Positions 1 to 7,601 are shown, numbered from the stretch's first letter. The stretch is 30,591 bases of DNA from an uncultured Lachnospiraceae bacterium (GCA_902787595.1 CADAHD010000008.1:1-30591), one strand, 5' to 3'. The notes: a model not told the origin generated them from the sequence alone. Numbers and translations: made by a program.

Positions 1-464
1 TGTTCCCCGAAAATATCAGAAAGAGGCTCTTTCCTGTAGGACGGTTGGATAAGGATACCGTAGGACTTCTTATCATCACCGATGAGGGACAGCTGGACCA
101 TGAGCTTATGGCACCGTCGCATCATGTTGACAAGCGCTATCTGTTAAAAACAGACAAGCCGATGGATGAAGACGACGCTGCAGCATTTAATGAAGGGATC
201 GAATTAAAAGACGGGACTGTATTCAGGGCGGCAAAGCTGGATATAGATCCGCAGGATCCCCATGCAGCCTGCATCACCATAAGCGAGGGCAAATATCATC
301 AGATAAAACGCATGCTCTTATCCAGGGGCAAAGAGGTGATATACCTGAAACGCCTGTCTATAGGGGCTCTTGAGCTTGATGAAAACCTGCCGGAAGGGGC
401 CTACAGAGAGCTCACGGAAGACGAATTAAATATTTTATACAAAAAAAAGTCAAATGCTTTGTAA
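1..464 (+). CDS. RsuA-family rRNA pseudouridine synthase, 5'-truncated by window edge
   Basis: This is the C-terminal part of a pseudouridine synthase of the RsuA/RluB/E/F group, which isomerises a uridine in ribosomal RNA. The reading frame is already open at base 3, so the true start lies outside the window. The segment GRLDKDTVGLLIITDEG is the family's catalytic-loop motif, with the catalytic Asp in RLD. Downstream the frame keeps KRYLL and the GKYHQIKRML stretch typical of the family's C-terminal region. It ends with TAA at 462-464. The paralogue (RsuA for 16S position 516, or an RluB/E/F type) cannot be decided, because the N-terminal S4 domain is missing. Neighbours give no further clue. 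Confidence 0.9.
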   Translation, partial: FPENIRKRLFPVGRLDKDTVGLLIITDEGQLDHELMAPSHHVDKRYLLKTDKPMDEDDAAAFNEGIELKDGTVFRAAKLDIDPQDPHAACITISEGKYHQIKRMLLSRGKEVIYLKRLSIGALELDENLPEGAYRELTEDELNILYKKKSNAL

Positions 465-483
465 AATTTGTGATATTTGAGAA

Positions 484-511
484 TAGACTAAAAACCTTTA
501 TCTGATATAAT
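484..511 (+). promoter_or_regulatory. Possible promoter, TAGACT-N16-TGATATAAT
   Basis: A perfect TATAAT at 506-511 has an extended -10 TG at 503-504, with a mediocre -35 candidate TAGACT at 484-489 (16-base spacer). It lies just past the pseudouridine synthase stop and points at a region with no convincing ORF, which ends in a strong terminator at 624-648. If real, it would make a short RNA of about 130 nt. Confidence 0.4.
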
Positions 512-581
512 GCATATTGTAACCCCCAATACATTTTATAGTTTTTTGCTATAACCCCATTAGAAAGAAATACCTTCTCTG

Positions 582-609
582 AAAATGACAGTTTAACCAC
601 TGTCATTTT
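582..609 (+). terminator. Hairpin, possible terminator or sRNA stem
   Basis: AAAATGACAG at 582-591 pairs perfectly with CTGTCATTTT at 600-609 around an 8-base loop. The U-rich 3' arm could serve as a terminator for the upstream pseudouridine synthase gene. It could equally be an internal stem of a short RNA ending at 648. Confidence 0.55.
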
Positions 610-623
610 TACTTTGTACCCAA

Positions 624-648
624 AACCCACGGACCTCGTGGGTTTTTT
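624..648 (+). terminator. Rho-independent terminator
   Basis: AACCCACG (624-631) and CGTGGGTT (637-644) form an 8-bp stem around GACCT, followed by a run of T to 648. It is oriented to end transcription coming from the left. Confidence 0.8.
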
Positions 649-663
649 CATGCTTTTTGAACT

Positions 664-695
664 AAAAAAAGGACTTCCGAAAACGGAAGTCCTTT
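664..695 (-). terminator. Rho-independent terminator of gpmI
   Basis: AAAGGACTTCCG (668-679) and CGGAAGTCCTTT (684-695) form a 12-bp stem around AAAA. On the minus strand the stem is followed by a T run (the A run at 664-670). It sits 15 bp beyond the gpmI stop, so it most likely ends the DUF4250-gpmI transcript. Confidence 0.88.
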
Positions 696-709
696 AAATA
701 TTCAGCGGT

Positions 710-2302
710 TTATTTCTTTATAAGCAAGGATTCACCTGTCATCTCTGCGGGCTGGGGCATATCCATGATCTGCAGCAGGGTGGGAGCAATGTCGCAAAGA
801 CGTCCGCCCTCACGCAGCTTGTAAGCGGGATCATAGTTGTACAGGATGAAAGGAACGGGATTGGTGGTGTGGGCTGTATGAGGCTCACCGGTCTCATAGT
901 TGACCATCTGCTCGCAGTTGCCGTGGTCAGCGCAGATGAAGAGCACGCCGTCCATCTTCTTAACTGCCTCTACGGCAGCGCCTACGCACTGATCGATGCG
1001 TTCTACAGCAGCTACAGCTGCATCGAGCACACCGGTATGACCTACCATGTCGGGATTTGCAAAGTTGATGATGATCACATCGTACTTGCCGGAGGTGATC
1101 TGCTCATCCAGCTTCTCACTTACTTCGGGCGCGCTCATTTCGGGTTTAAGATCATAAGTAGCTACCGCAGGAGAGTTCACCAGGATGCGGTCCTCATCTT
1201 TATTGGGCTCTTCGATGCCGCCGTTGAAGAAGAAGGTTACATGCGCATACTTTTCTGTTTCTGCGATACGCAGCTGCTTAAGTCCGTTATTTGCAAGATA
1301 TTCGCCCAGTGTGTTCTTGATCTCTTCCTTTTTAAAAGCAACGAACTTGTTGGGAATGGTCTCGTCATAATCCTTAAAGCATACATAGGTAAGAGGCATA
1401 TAGCCGTTTGCGCGCTTTAAGTGCTTGATGCACTTGGTATCGGCGGCATCGCCTGCCTGCGCTGCGATATCTTCATCGGTAAAGCAGAATGCCTTGGTGA
1501 TCTCTCTTGCGCGGTCGGGGCGGAAGTTGAAGAAGATCACGGAATCGTTCGGCTTTACAACGGAGATCGGCTTGCCGTCGGCATCGGTGATCACGGTAGG
1601 CAGTACGAACTCGTCGGTCACGCCGTCATCGTAGGAAGCCTGCATTGCAGCAACGGGATCCGCAGCGATCACACCCTTGCCCAGAACCAGGCTGTCGTAA
1701 GCCTTCTGGATACGGTCCCAGTTGTTGTCGCGGTCCATTGCATAGTAGCGGCCGGAAAGGGAAGCAACCTTACCTACGCCGATCTCTTTGGTCTTGTCGA
1801 CCAGCGCCTGCAGATAATCCTTGCCTGATGCGGGAGGAGTATCGCGGCCGTCAAAGAAAGGATGCAGGTAAACGCGCTCAAAACCTTCGCGTTTGCATAG
1901 CTCGAGGATGGCATAAAGGTGGGTGTTGTGGCTGTGCACGCCGCCATCGGAAAGCAGACCCCATACATGCAGGTCGGAATTGTTCTTTTTGCAGTTATCG
2001 ATAGCGCGCAGCAGTTCCTCATTCTTGAAGAAAACGCCGTCTTCGATATACTTGGTGATAAGGGTCAGGTCCTGATAAATGATGCGGCCCGAGCCGATGT
2101 TCATATGTCCTACTTCGGAATTACCCATCTGTCCGTCGGGAAGTCCTACAGCCAGGCCGGAAGCGTAACCTTTTACAAAGGGGCATTCTGCCTCGAGCTT
2201 GTCCATAACGGGGGTTTTTGCGATAGCTATCGCGTTGGCCTTGGGATTTTCAGAGATCCCGTAGCCGTCGAGTACCATTAATACAACAGGTCTTTGTCTC
2301 AT
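710..2302 (-). CDS. gpmI: 2,3-bisphosphoglycerate-independent phosphoglycerate mutase
   Basis: A 530-residue Mn-dependent phosphoglycerate mutase that interconverts 3- and 2-phosphoglycerate in glycolysis without 2,3-bisphosphoglycerate. The N terminus VLMVLDGYG carries metal ligand Asp12, and the MGNSEVGH motif carries the phosphorylated Ser62. HPFFDGRDTPP and the late CADHGNCE and HTAHTTNPVP metal-binding motifs are all present. The length is close to the usual 510-520 residues, so the protein looks intact. The ATG is preceded by AGGAGAAA at a normal distance. It lies 18 bp downstream of the DUF4250 gene on the same strand and probably shares its promoter at 2531-2559; a strong terminator follows the stop. 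Identification is secure. Confidence 0.98.
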   Translation of the reverse strand: MRQRPVVLMVLDGYGISENPKANAIAIAKTPVMDKLEAECPFVKGYASGLAVGLPDGQMGNSEVGHMNIGSGRIIYQDLTLITKYIEDGVFFKNEELLRAIDNCKKNNSDLHVWGLLSDGGVHSHNTHLYAILELCKREGFERVYLHPFFDGRDTPPASGKDYLQALVDKTKEIGVGKVASLSGRYYAMDRDNNWDRIQKAYDSLVLGKGVIAADPVAAMQASYDDGVTDEFVLPTVITDADGKPISVVKPNDSVIFFNFRPDRAREITKAFCFTDEDIAAQAGDAADTKCIKHLKRANGYMPLTYVCFKDYDETIPNKFVAFKKEEIKNTLGEYLANNGLKQLRIAETEKYAHVTFFFNGGIEEPNKDEDRILVNSPAVATYDLKPEMSAPEVSEKLDEQITSGKYDVIIINFANPDMVGHTGVLDAAVAAVERIDQCVGAAVEAVKKMDGVLFICADHGNCEQMVNYETGEPHTAHTTNPVPFILYNYDPAYKLREGGRLCDIAPTLLQIMDMPQPAEMTGESLLIKK

Positions 2303-2320
2303 TTTTTGTTTCTCCTTCGT

Positions 2321-2497
2321 TTATTTGTTGATGAAGCGCTTTAGTGCCTCGTCGTATACATAGCCGATCGTGGCCAGTTTTTCGCTGATTTCCTCCGAGC
2401 TGACTCCGGCGGCGGCAGCAAGATCCTCAAGGGAATCGTAGTTGTCGCGTAACTGCGTGTTCACATAGCTTAACAGCATATTCGGATCTTTAGGCAT
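2321..2497 (-). CDS. DUF4250 domain-containing small protein
   Basis: A 58-residue protein beginning MPKDPNMLLSYVNTQLRDNY and ending LKRFINK. The KDPNMLLSxVNxxLRDxY opening and the following LEDLA...EEISEKLxxIGYxYD pattern match what I recall of the DUF4250 family, small Firmicutes proteins of unknown role that look like a short helical, HTH-like fold. The start is well supported: GGAGGT at 2502-2507 precedes the ATG by 4 bases. It has its own promoter 34 bp upstream and is followed after 18 bp by gpmI, so the two are probably one transcript. No function can be stated. Confidence 0.85.
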   Translation of the reverse strand: MPKDPNMLLSYVNTQLRDNYDSLEDLAAAAGVSSEEISEKLATIGYVYDEALKRFINK

Positions 2498-2530
2498 CGT
2501 GCACCTCCATGGTGGTTTGTTAACTCTAAC

Positions 2531-2559
2531 ATTCTATATCGTATCACATGAATTTGCAA
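2531..2559 (-). promoter_or_regulatory. Sigma-A-type promoter for DUF4250-gpmI
   Basis: On the minus strand, TTGCAA (2554-2559) and TAGAAT (2531-2536) are separated by exactly 17 bases. Predicted transcription starts near 2525, giving a leader of about 28 bases with a strong GGAGGT. Confidence 0.7.
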
Positions 2560-2717
2560 GAATAATTGTTACGGACAGGGTAAAAAGGCTAAGGCAGCGA
2601 TAAAACGGCTTGATCGTGGGGGAAACGGCGGTGTTTTCTGCGGCCGTATCACGTCTGCTGTGCGGTCACGCCCCCTGAGCAGGATGGTTTTTGCTTATAA
2701 ATCAGTTTAACGGATAA
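2560..2717. other. Intergenic stretch with no recognised element
   Basis: This lies between the divergent promoters of the DUF4250-gpmI pair and the zinc-ribbon gene. I see no convincing ORF with a ribosome binding site, no RNA gene and no strong hairpin with a T run. GC-rich sequence in the middle could form weak secondary structure. Confidence 0.5.
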
Positions 2718-2746
2718 TTGCCTTATCAGCCGGTTTATGATAATAT
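2718..2746 (+). promoter_or_regulatory. Sigma-A-type promoter for the zinc-ribbon operon
   Basis: TTGCCT (2718-2723) and TAATAT (2741-2746) are separated by 17 bases. Transcription would start near 2753, about 70 bases before the ATG at 2822, which has an AGGAGGGG ribosome binding site. Confidence 0.65.
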
Positions 2747-2821
2747 ATCAAAGGTGAATTTGCGCCGGGATAACGGGCGGCGGATGCTGCCGTATAAGGC
2801 GCATGATAAAAGGAGGGGAAA

Positions 2822-4108
2822 ATGGCAGAGAACAAATTACAGGAGTATCAATGCCCGAATTGTACCGGGCCGCTGGAATTCCGGGGGGATGTCCAGAAGA
2901 TGGTATGCGTGTACTGCGAGAGCGAGTTCGATATGTCGCAGTTCAGCGATAACGACAGAAAGAAAGAGGAAAAGACCGACTGGTCACAGGCTCAGGGCCA
3001 GACGCTTGAGGCAGGCGCCCAGGGTATGGCTGAGTGGGAATGCAAGGCCTGCGGCGCTGTAATGGTCAGCGACGGCCAGGTGGGCGCTACAGAGTGTCCT
3101 TACTGCGGAAATCCCGCTATCGTGCAGTCTACATTTGAGGGAATGAACCTGCCTGACGGCATCATTCCTTTTGCTGTGAATAAAGATACCGCAATGAATA
3201 AGATGAAGGAATTCTACAGCGGAAAGAAGCTGATCCCGGATTCCTTCATAAGTAATAACCGCATGGAGAAGATCCAGGGCGTATATGTTCCTTTCTGGCT
3301 TTTTGACTGCGACGTAGAGGGCCATGGATTTTATAAGGCAACCAAGGTAAAGAGAAGATTTACCAAGAATGTGACCGTAAACGGCGAGCAGAAAACAGAG
3401 AACTGGAAAGAGGTAGAGGAGTATGCCGTAAGCCGCGCAGCAAAGATGCGTTACGAGAAGGTTCCTGCGGACGGATCAAAGGAGATGAAGGATGAATACA
3501 TGGATTCCATAGAGCCCTTTGATTATTCCAAACTGACTGCTTACAATTCAGCTTATTTCTCAGGATATCTGGCAAATAAGTATGATGAATCACCGGAAGA
3601 TGTCAAAGAACGCGTGGATAAGCGCATACGCACCACCACCGAGCAGTCGGTGCGCGAGACCGTAAAGAATTATGATTCGGTCAATACCGAGTCCTGCAAT
3701 GTAAAGATTAATAACGGAAACATCAGCTACTGCATGCTTCCCGTATGGATGCTCACAACACGCTGGAATGGCGGCCAATACACTTTTGCGGTAAACGGAC
3801 AGACCGGCAAGGTTACCGGTGATATGCCGGTAGACAGCGGCAAGAGCACGAAGATGTTTATGCTCACTCTTATAATATCCCTGATCATTACAGAGGTTAT
3901 TGCATATTTCCTTGGCGGCGGGGATGCCATGTTCCTGATCGCAGCAGCTGTAGTATCGGTTATCATAGCAGCTATTACCGTTTCATCTGCAAAAGCTTCA
4001 ATGGTGGCTCATAACAAGACCGAAGCCCAGCATTATGTAGTGAAGGATTCGTTCCAGTTAACGGGACAGAATGACCGCTATGTAAGAACATACGAAGAGA
4101 AAGGCTGA
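2822..4108 (+). CDS. TFIIB-type zinc-ribbon membrane protein
   Basis: A 428-residue protein with two predicted zinc ribbons at its N terminus: C11-x2-C14...C29-x2-C32 (CPNC/CVYC) and C74-x2-C77...C92-x2-C95 (CKAC/CPYC). A roughly 250-residue middle domain with many charged and aromatic residues follows. Two adjacent membrane helices lie near residues 345-366 and 369-388, with a short hydrophilic tail after them. Proteins of this layout are common in Clostridia and are usually named after the zinc ribbon; their role is not established. The start is fixed by AGGAGGGGAAA just before the ATG. Its stop is 6 bases from the epimerase start, so the two are very likely co-transcribed. Confidence 0.85.
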   Translation: MAENKLQEYQCPNCTGPLEFRGDVQKMVCVYCESEFDMSQFSDNDRKKEEKTDWSQAQGQTLEAGAQGMAEWECKACGAVMVSDGQVGATECPYCGNPAIVQSTFEGMNLPDGIIPFAVNKDTAMNKMKEFYSGKKLIPDSFISNNRMEKIQGVYVPFWLFDCDVEGHGFYKATKVKRRFTKNVTVNGEQKTENWKEVEEYAVSRAAKMRYEKVPADGSKEMKDEYMDSIEPFDYSKLTAYNSAYFSGYLANKYDESPEDVKERVDKRIRTTTEQSVRETVKNYDSVNTESCNVKINNGNISYCMLPVWMLTTRWNGGQYTFAVNGQTGKVTGDMPVDSGKSTKMFMLTLIISLIITEVIAYFLGGGDAMFLIAAAVVSVIIAAITVSSAKASMVAHNKTEAQHYVVKDSFQLTGQNDRYVRTYEEKG

Positions 4109-4114
4109 TAAATC

Positions 4115-5290
4115 ATGTCGATGATAGAGGAAGTAAAAAGTGAGCTGACCGGTCATATCATCCCGTTCTGGAAGAAGCTCAGGGATAATGAATACGGCGG
4201 ATATTACGGGCTTCTGGATTTTGATCTGAAGCTTGATAAAAAAGCTGTAAAAGGCTGCATACTGAACAACCGCATAACCTGGTTCTTCTCTAATGCTTAT
4301 TTGTGCCTTAAAGATGAGTCACTGCTGGATGAGGCGCGTCACGGTTACGAGTTTCTCCGTGACTACTGCCTGGACAGGAAAAACGGCGGCGTTTACTGGT
4401 CCATGAGTTATGACGGAAAGCCGCTCGATACTACCAAGCATACTTATAACCAGGCATTCTGCATCTATGCGCTTTCTTCTTATTATGATGCCTGCGGGGA
4501 TAAAGAGGCGCTTGAGGAAGCTTACAGCTTATTTGACATTATAGAAACGAAATGCCGGGATGAGGGCGGATATCTTGAAGCTTTTGATGAAGAGTTCAAA
4601 CCGGCCAGCAATGAGAAACTTTCCGAAAACGGCGTTATGGCAGACCGTACAATGAATACGCTGCTGCACGTGTTTGAAGCGTATACCGAGCTTTATCGTG
4701 TGGATAAGAATGAGAAAGTGGCAGATAAGCTGCGCTGGATACTGGACTGTTTCGCGGACAAGATCTATAATCCTCAGCTTCACAGACAGGAAGTTTTCTT
4801 TGACCATGAGTATAACACGCTTATTGATCTGTATTCCTATGGTCACGATATAGAAACCTCCTGGCTGATAGACAGGGGACTGGAGATACTGGGAGATAAG
4901 GCTTATACGGAAAAGCTGAGCCCCATAACCGCCGATCTGGCCCGAAATGTTAAGAAGACAGCCTTTGACGGGCATTCGCTGGCAAATGAGTGCGACAAGG
5001 GCGTGGTGAATACGGATCGTATCTGGTGGGTTCAGGCAGAGACACTGATAGGCTTTATAAATGCCTACCAGAAGGATAAGTCGCAGACAGATTTTCTTGA
5101 AGCGGCAAGGGCTGAGTGGGACTTTATCAAAAACTATTCGATAGATCACCGTGAAGGCAGCGAATGGTTTTCGGGCGTGGCAGCCGACGGGTCACCCGAT
5201 CCCAGGAAGCGCGAGATAGTGGAACCGTGGAAATGTCCTTATCATAACGGACGCATGTGTATAGAAGTTATTAAAAGAGGTGTGGAATGA
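4115..5290 (+). CDS. AGE-family epimerase, probable cellobiose 2-epimerase
   Basis: A 391-residue (alpha/alpha)6-barrel enzyme of the N-acylglucosamine 2-epimerase family. The signatures HTYNQAFCIYALS, NTLLHVFEAYTELYRV, YGHDIETSWL, RIWWVQAETLIGF and CPYHNGRMCIE match cellobiose 2-epimerases (glucose to mannose at the reducing end of beta-1,4 disaccharides) better than renin-binding-protein-type GlcNAc epimerases. His244 (GHDIE) and His377 (YHNGRM) correspond to the family's conserved catalytic histidines. The length is normal for the group. It has no signal peptide, so it should act in the cytoplasm on imported disaccharides. It sits 6 bp after the zinc-ribbon gene and overlaps pflA by 4 bases. 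No sugar transporter or mannosylglucose phosphorylase is present here, so substrate remains inferred. Confidence 0.85.
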   Translation: MSMIEEVKSELTGHIIPFWKKLRDNEYGGYYGLLDFDLKLDKKAVKGCILNNRITWFFSNAYLCLKDESLLDEARHGYEFLRDYCLDRKNGGVYWSMSYDGKPLDTTKHTYNQAFCIYALSSYYDACGDKEALEEAYSLFDIIETKCRDEGGYLEAFDEEFKPASNEKLSENGVMADRTMNTLLHVFEAYTELYRVDKNEKVADKLRWILDCFADKIYNPQLHRQEVFFDHEYNTLIDLYSYGHDIETSWLIDRGLEILGDKAYTEKLSPITADLARNVKKTAFDGHSLANECDKGVVNTDRIWWVQAETLIGFINAYQKDKSQTDFLEAARAEWDFIKNYSIDHREGSEWFSGVAADGSPDPRKREIVEPWKCPYHNGRMCIEVIKRGVE

Positions 5291-6054
5291 GCATAAAGGG
5301 CAGGATACATTCAACAGAGAGTTTCGGAACGGTCGACGGACCCGGAGTAAGATTTGTGATATTTTTGCAGGGCTGTCCCATGCGCTGCGCATATTGCCAT
5401 AATCCCGATACCTGGGATCCGACGGGCGGAACCCCCACAGAGGCGTCCGAACTTATAGAACAGTTTGAGCGCAACCGCGGTTTTTATGAAGGCGGCGGTA
5501 TTACGGTCACCGGCGGCGAGCCGCTTATGCAGGTTGACTTTTTGCTGGAACTGTTCACTCTTGCAAAAGAGAAGAATATCCATACCTGCATTGATTCTTC
5601 GGGCATTATGTATCATCCCGGTGACACGGAATATAACAGAACGCTGGATAAACTGATGGAAAAGACGGACCTTGTTATGCTGGATATAAAGCATATCGAT
5701 CCGGAGAAGCATAAATGGCTTACATCCCAGCCCAACGACGGCATTCTGGCGTTTGCTAAGTATCTTGACGAAAAACATGTAGATGTATGGATACGTCATG
5801 TGGTTGTGCCGGGTATCACGGATGAGGATAAATATCTCTTTGATCTGGGATATTTTATAGGTGGTCTGAGCAACCTGAAAGCGCTGGATGTGCTGCCTTA
5901 TCACACGATGGGGCTGCCTAAATACGAAAAACTTGGACTTGATTACCGCCTTAAGGGCGTACCGGCCATGACCCAGGCTGAAGCGATAGAAAAGAAAAAG
6001 GTGATCCTGGACGGCGTGCGTAAGCGCCGCGCAGAGCTTGAGCAGGGGAAATAG
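5287..6054 (+). CDS. pflA: Pyruvate formate-lyase activating enzyme
   Basis: A 255-residue radical SAM enzyme that installs the glycyl radical on pyruvate formate-lyase. The N terminus GRIHSTESFGTVDGPGVRFV is characteristic of PflA. The cluster-binding C30-x3-C34-x2-C37 (GCPMRCAYC) follows, then TGGEPL for SAM binding and the later IRHVVVPGITD. The length is typical of the short activases, without an inserted ferredoxin domain. The start codon overlaps the epimerase stop in ATGA, with GAGGTG upstream, indicating translational coupling. Unusually, no pflB lies in the window; the next gene is a small ferredoxin, which could be an electron donor (inference). Confidence 0.93.
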   Translation: MSIKGRIHSTESFGTVDGPGVRFVIFLQGCPMRCAYCHNPDTWDPTGGTPTEASELIEQFERNRGFYEGGGITVTGGEPLMQVDFLLELFTLAKEKNIHTCIDSSGIMYHPGDTEYNRTLDKLMEKTDLVMLDIKHIDPEKHKWLTSQPNDGILAFAKYLDEKHVDVWIRHVVVPGITDEDKYLFDLGYFIGGLSNLKALDVLPYHTMGLPKYEKLGLDYRLKGVPAMTQAEAIEKKKVILDGVRKRRAELEQGK

Positions 6055-6113
6055 GAGCCAATAGCTGTTTTTGAGAGCTAACAATGATTTTATACCACTA
6101 ACCTACCTGCCTG

Positions 6114-6122
6114 TGTTAGAAT
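6114..6122 (+). promoter_or_regulatory. Possible extended -10 promoter for the ferredoxin gene
   Basis: TGTTAGAAT contains an extended -10 TG and a TAGAAT box at 6117-6122. The sequence 17 bases upstream (ACCACT) is a poor -35 match. The 130-bp gap after pflA leaves room for a separate promoter. Confidence 0.4.
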
Positions 6123-6184
6123 TCGAGCAGTGAAAAACTACCGGCTTCAGTCCGGCTAAGAATAATAACAGGAGGTAAAGAAAG

Positions 6185-6376
6185 ATGGCTTTTGTGATCA
6201 ATGACAGCTGCGTATCATGCGGTACCTGTGCAGGCGGATGCCCTGTTGGTGCTATCAATGAAGGCGACGGCAAGTATGAGATAGATCCCGATACCTGCAT
6301 CAGCTGCGGTTCTTGCGCAGGTGTATGTCCTGTAGGGGCTATTTCCGACTGTATCAGATCCCTCAAAAACAGGTGA
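6185..6376 (+). CDS. Clostridial-type 2[4Fe-4S] ferredoxin
   Basis: A 63-residue electron carrier. Two CxxCxxCxxxCP motifs, C9-C12-C15-C19 and C38-C41-C44-C48, each contribute to two [4Fe-4S] clusters in the classic clostridial fold. The two halves are near duplicates (SCGTCAGGCPVGAI and SCGSCAGVCPVGAI). AGGAGG precedes the ATG at the expected distance. The C-terminal tail SDCIRSLKNR has one extra Cys and is longer and more basic than in the shortest 55-residue ferredoxins. It could serve PflA, hydrogenase or pyruvate:ferredoxin oxidoreductase; nothing in the sequence selects among these. Confidence 0.95.
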   Translation: MAFVINDSCVSCGTCAGGCPVGAINEGDGKYEIDPDTCISCGSCAGVCPVGAISDCIRSLKNR

Positions 6377-6479
6377 AAGCGGATACGCCGGAAGTACTGT
6401 AAAATGGGGAATGTTCGATTATAGAAAGCTTTAAACACAGGCGTTCATTGTTAGTTTTTAACAAAAATTCAATAAAATG

Positions 6480-6508
6480 TTGACGATTTGAGAGAAAAGC
6501 GTTATATT
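6480..6508 (+). promoter_or_regulatory. Strong sigma-A promoter for the SCP2-like gene
   Basis: TTGACG (6480-6485) and TATATT (6503-6508) with a 17-base spacer. Transcription would start near 6515, giving a leader of about 70 bases. Confidence 0.8.
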
Positions 6509-6583
6509 ATATCGCGTAATCAAAGGGCGCGATTTACCATATCACAGCGCATATGAGGTTTAAAGGGAGGAAGGATCAAGACT

Positions 6584-7141
6584 ATGACTTATGAAGAGAT
6601 TGTGAGCTATGTAAGTAAAAAGGCCACAAAGTTAAAGGCAAAGAGTGAGGCAGCTGTACAGGTAGATATCACCGGCGAAGGTGAGGGTGCATTTTATGTA
6701 GCAGTTAAGGAAGGCAAGATCGAGGTTGCACCTTACGAGTATTTTGACCATGACGCAAAGGTAGTTGCAGACGGCAACGAGTTTATAGCATATCTGGATG
6801 GCAAGGCAGATGAGAGCGTGCTCAGCATCATCGGTGATGTGGAGAAGGCTGCGATCATCAAGGAACTTGTAAGCAAGGCTCCTGCAAAAGCAGCAGCTAA
6901 GCCTGCGGCAGAGAAGAAAGCAGCTCCCGCAAAGGCAGCAGCTAAGCCTGCAGCAGAGAAGAAAGCAGCTCCTGCAAAGGCAGCAGCTAAGCCTGCAGAG
7001 AAGAAAGCAGAGCCTGTAAAGGCAGCAGAGAAGCCTGCTGAGAAGAAGGCAGAGCCCGCAAAAGCAGCAGCTAAGCCTGCTGAGAAGAAGGAAGCAGCTA
7101 AGAAGCCCGCAGCAAAGAAGACTGCAACAAAGAAGAAATAA
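6584..7141 (+). CDS. SCP2-like domain protein with Lys/Ala/Pro-rich histone-H1-like tail
   Basis: A 185-residue two-part protein. Residues 1 to about 103 resemble the SCP2 sterol-carrier fold: VQVDITGEGEGAFYVAVKEG, then a PYEYFDHDAKVVADGNEFIAY stretch split by GKIEVA, and a final SIIGDVEKAAIIKEL. SCP2 domains bind hydrophobic ligands in a small beta-sheet cavity. Residues from about 104 to the end are a disordered, highly basic tail of repeated PAKAAAKPAAEKKA-like units ending KKTATKKK, similar in composition to bacterial histone-H1-like proteins. AAGGA lies 8 bases before the ATG. It has its own strong promoter and a strong terminator, so it is monocistronic and probably well expressed. The SCP2 match is by pattern only; the tail's binding to nucleic acid or ribosomes is an inference. 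Confidence 0.75.
   Translation: MTYEEIVSYVSKKATKLKAKSEAAVQVDITGEGEGAFYVAVKEGKIEVAPYEYFDHDAKVVADGNEFIAYLDGKADESVLSIIGDVEKAAIIKELVSKAPAKAAAKPAAEKKAAPAKAAAKPAAEKKAAPAKAAAKPAEKKAEPVKAAEKPAEKKAEPAKAAAKPAEKKEAAKKPAAKKTATKKK
6880..7135 (+). repeat. Degenerate in-frame repeats encoding the KAAAKPA tail
   Basis: The codons for PAKAAAKPAAEKKAA recur two to five times with substitutions and length changes (for example gcagctaagcctgc repeats). The array stays in frame and is low-complexity purine-rich DNA, prone to slippage. Confidence 0.8.
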
Positions 7142-7196
7142 AACGGACTTCGAATATTTGAGTAATAGCTGATCCGTCCTGGAAATTATAAATAAT

Positions 7197-7227
7197 AAAA
7201 GCTGTATCGAAAGATACAGCTTTTTTT
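7197..7227 (+). terminator. Strong terminator, possibly bidirectional
   Basis: AAAAGCTGTATC (7197-7208) pairs with GATACAGCTTTT (7213-7224) around GAAA, followed by T to 7227. It ends the SCP2-like transcript. On the opposite strand it has a T-rich tail too and lies 25 bp beyond the DUF1858 stop. Confidence 0.9.
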
Positions 7228-7251
7228 GTTAAATGTTTTGATAAGGAAATG

Positions 7252-7530
7252 TCAGCCTTCCGCCTCCAGTTTGTTTACGGCCTCAAGTATGTCATCTACA
7301 TCAAAACCGTGGACCATTGCTGCCTCCTCTATGGTCTCACCCATGGAGGCAGGGCATGAAAAACAATACATGCCGGCCTGCATGAGGACAGGAGCCAGAT
7401 TAGGGTTGAGCATCATGGCGTCGGTCACCAGCATATCTTTGGTGATAACGACTTTTTCTTCCTTGGCAGTTTCAGCAGCATCTGTTTTAATATCTTTTTT
7501 CTTATCTTCTTTTTTTCCGAAACCGAACAT
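7252..7530 (-). CDS. DUF1858 redox-disulfide domain protein
   Basis: A 92-residue protein. Residues 27-90 match the DUF1858/hybrid-cluster-protein-associated disulfide domain: VITKDMLVTDAMMLNP, then APVLMQAGMYCFSCPAS with a C56-x2-C59 pair, then ETIEEAAMVHGFDVDDILEAVN. The pair suggests a thiol/disulfide or metal-binding role, by family association with hybrid cluster proteins; no such gene is nearby. The first 26 residues are a charged leader (MFGFGKKEDKKKDIK...) not part of the usual domain. AAAGGAAG 8 bases before the ATG supports the start. It is transcribed from a promoter at 7602-7630, back to back with the promoter of the large protein at 7703. Confidence 0.85.
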   Translation of the reverse strand: MFGFGKKEDKKKDIKTDAAETAKEEKVVITKDMLVTDAMMLNPNLAPVLMQAGMYCFSCPASMGETIEEAAMVHGFDVDDILEAVNKLEAEG

Positions 7531-7557
7531 ATCGATGTCTTCCTTTCTTTATAATAG

Positions 7558-7583
7558 AGCAGATCATTATTCCGGGATCTGCT
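7558..7583 (-). other. Hairpin in the DUF1858 leader
   Basis: AGCAGATC and GATCTGCT form an 8-bp stem around a 10-base loop within the roughly 65-base leader. No T run follows, so it is not a terminator. It could affect mRNA stability or be an operator-like dyad. Confidence 0.4.
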
Positions 7584-7601
7584 GCGATCCCAGGAAAACA
7601 C

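Noticed and set aside
710..2302. Several plus-strand ORFs opposite gpmI
   Set aside because: They are shadows of the gpmI codons with no start signals.
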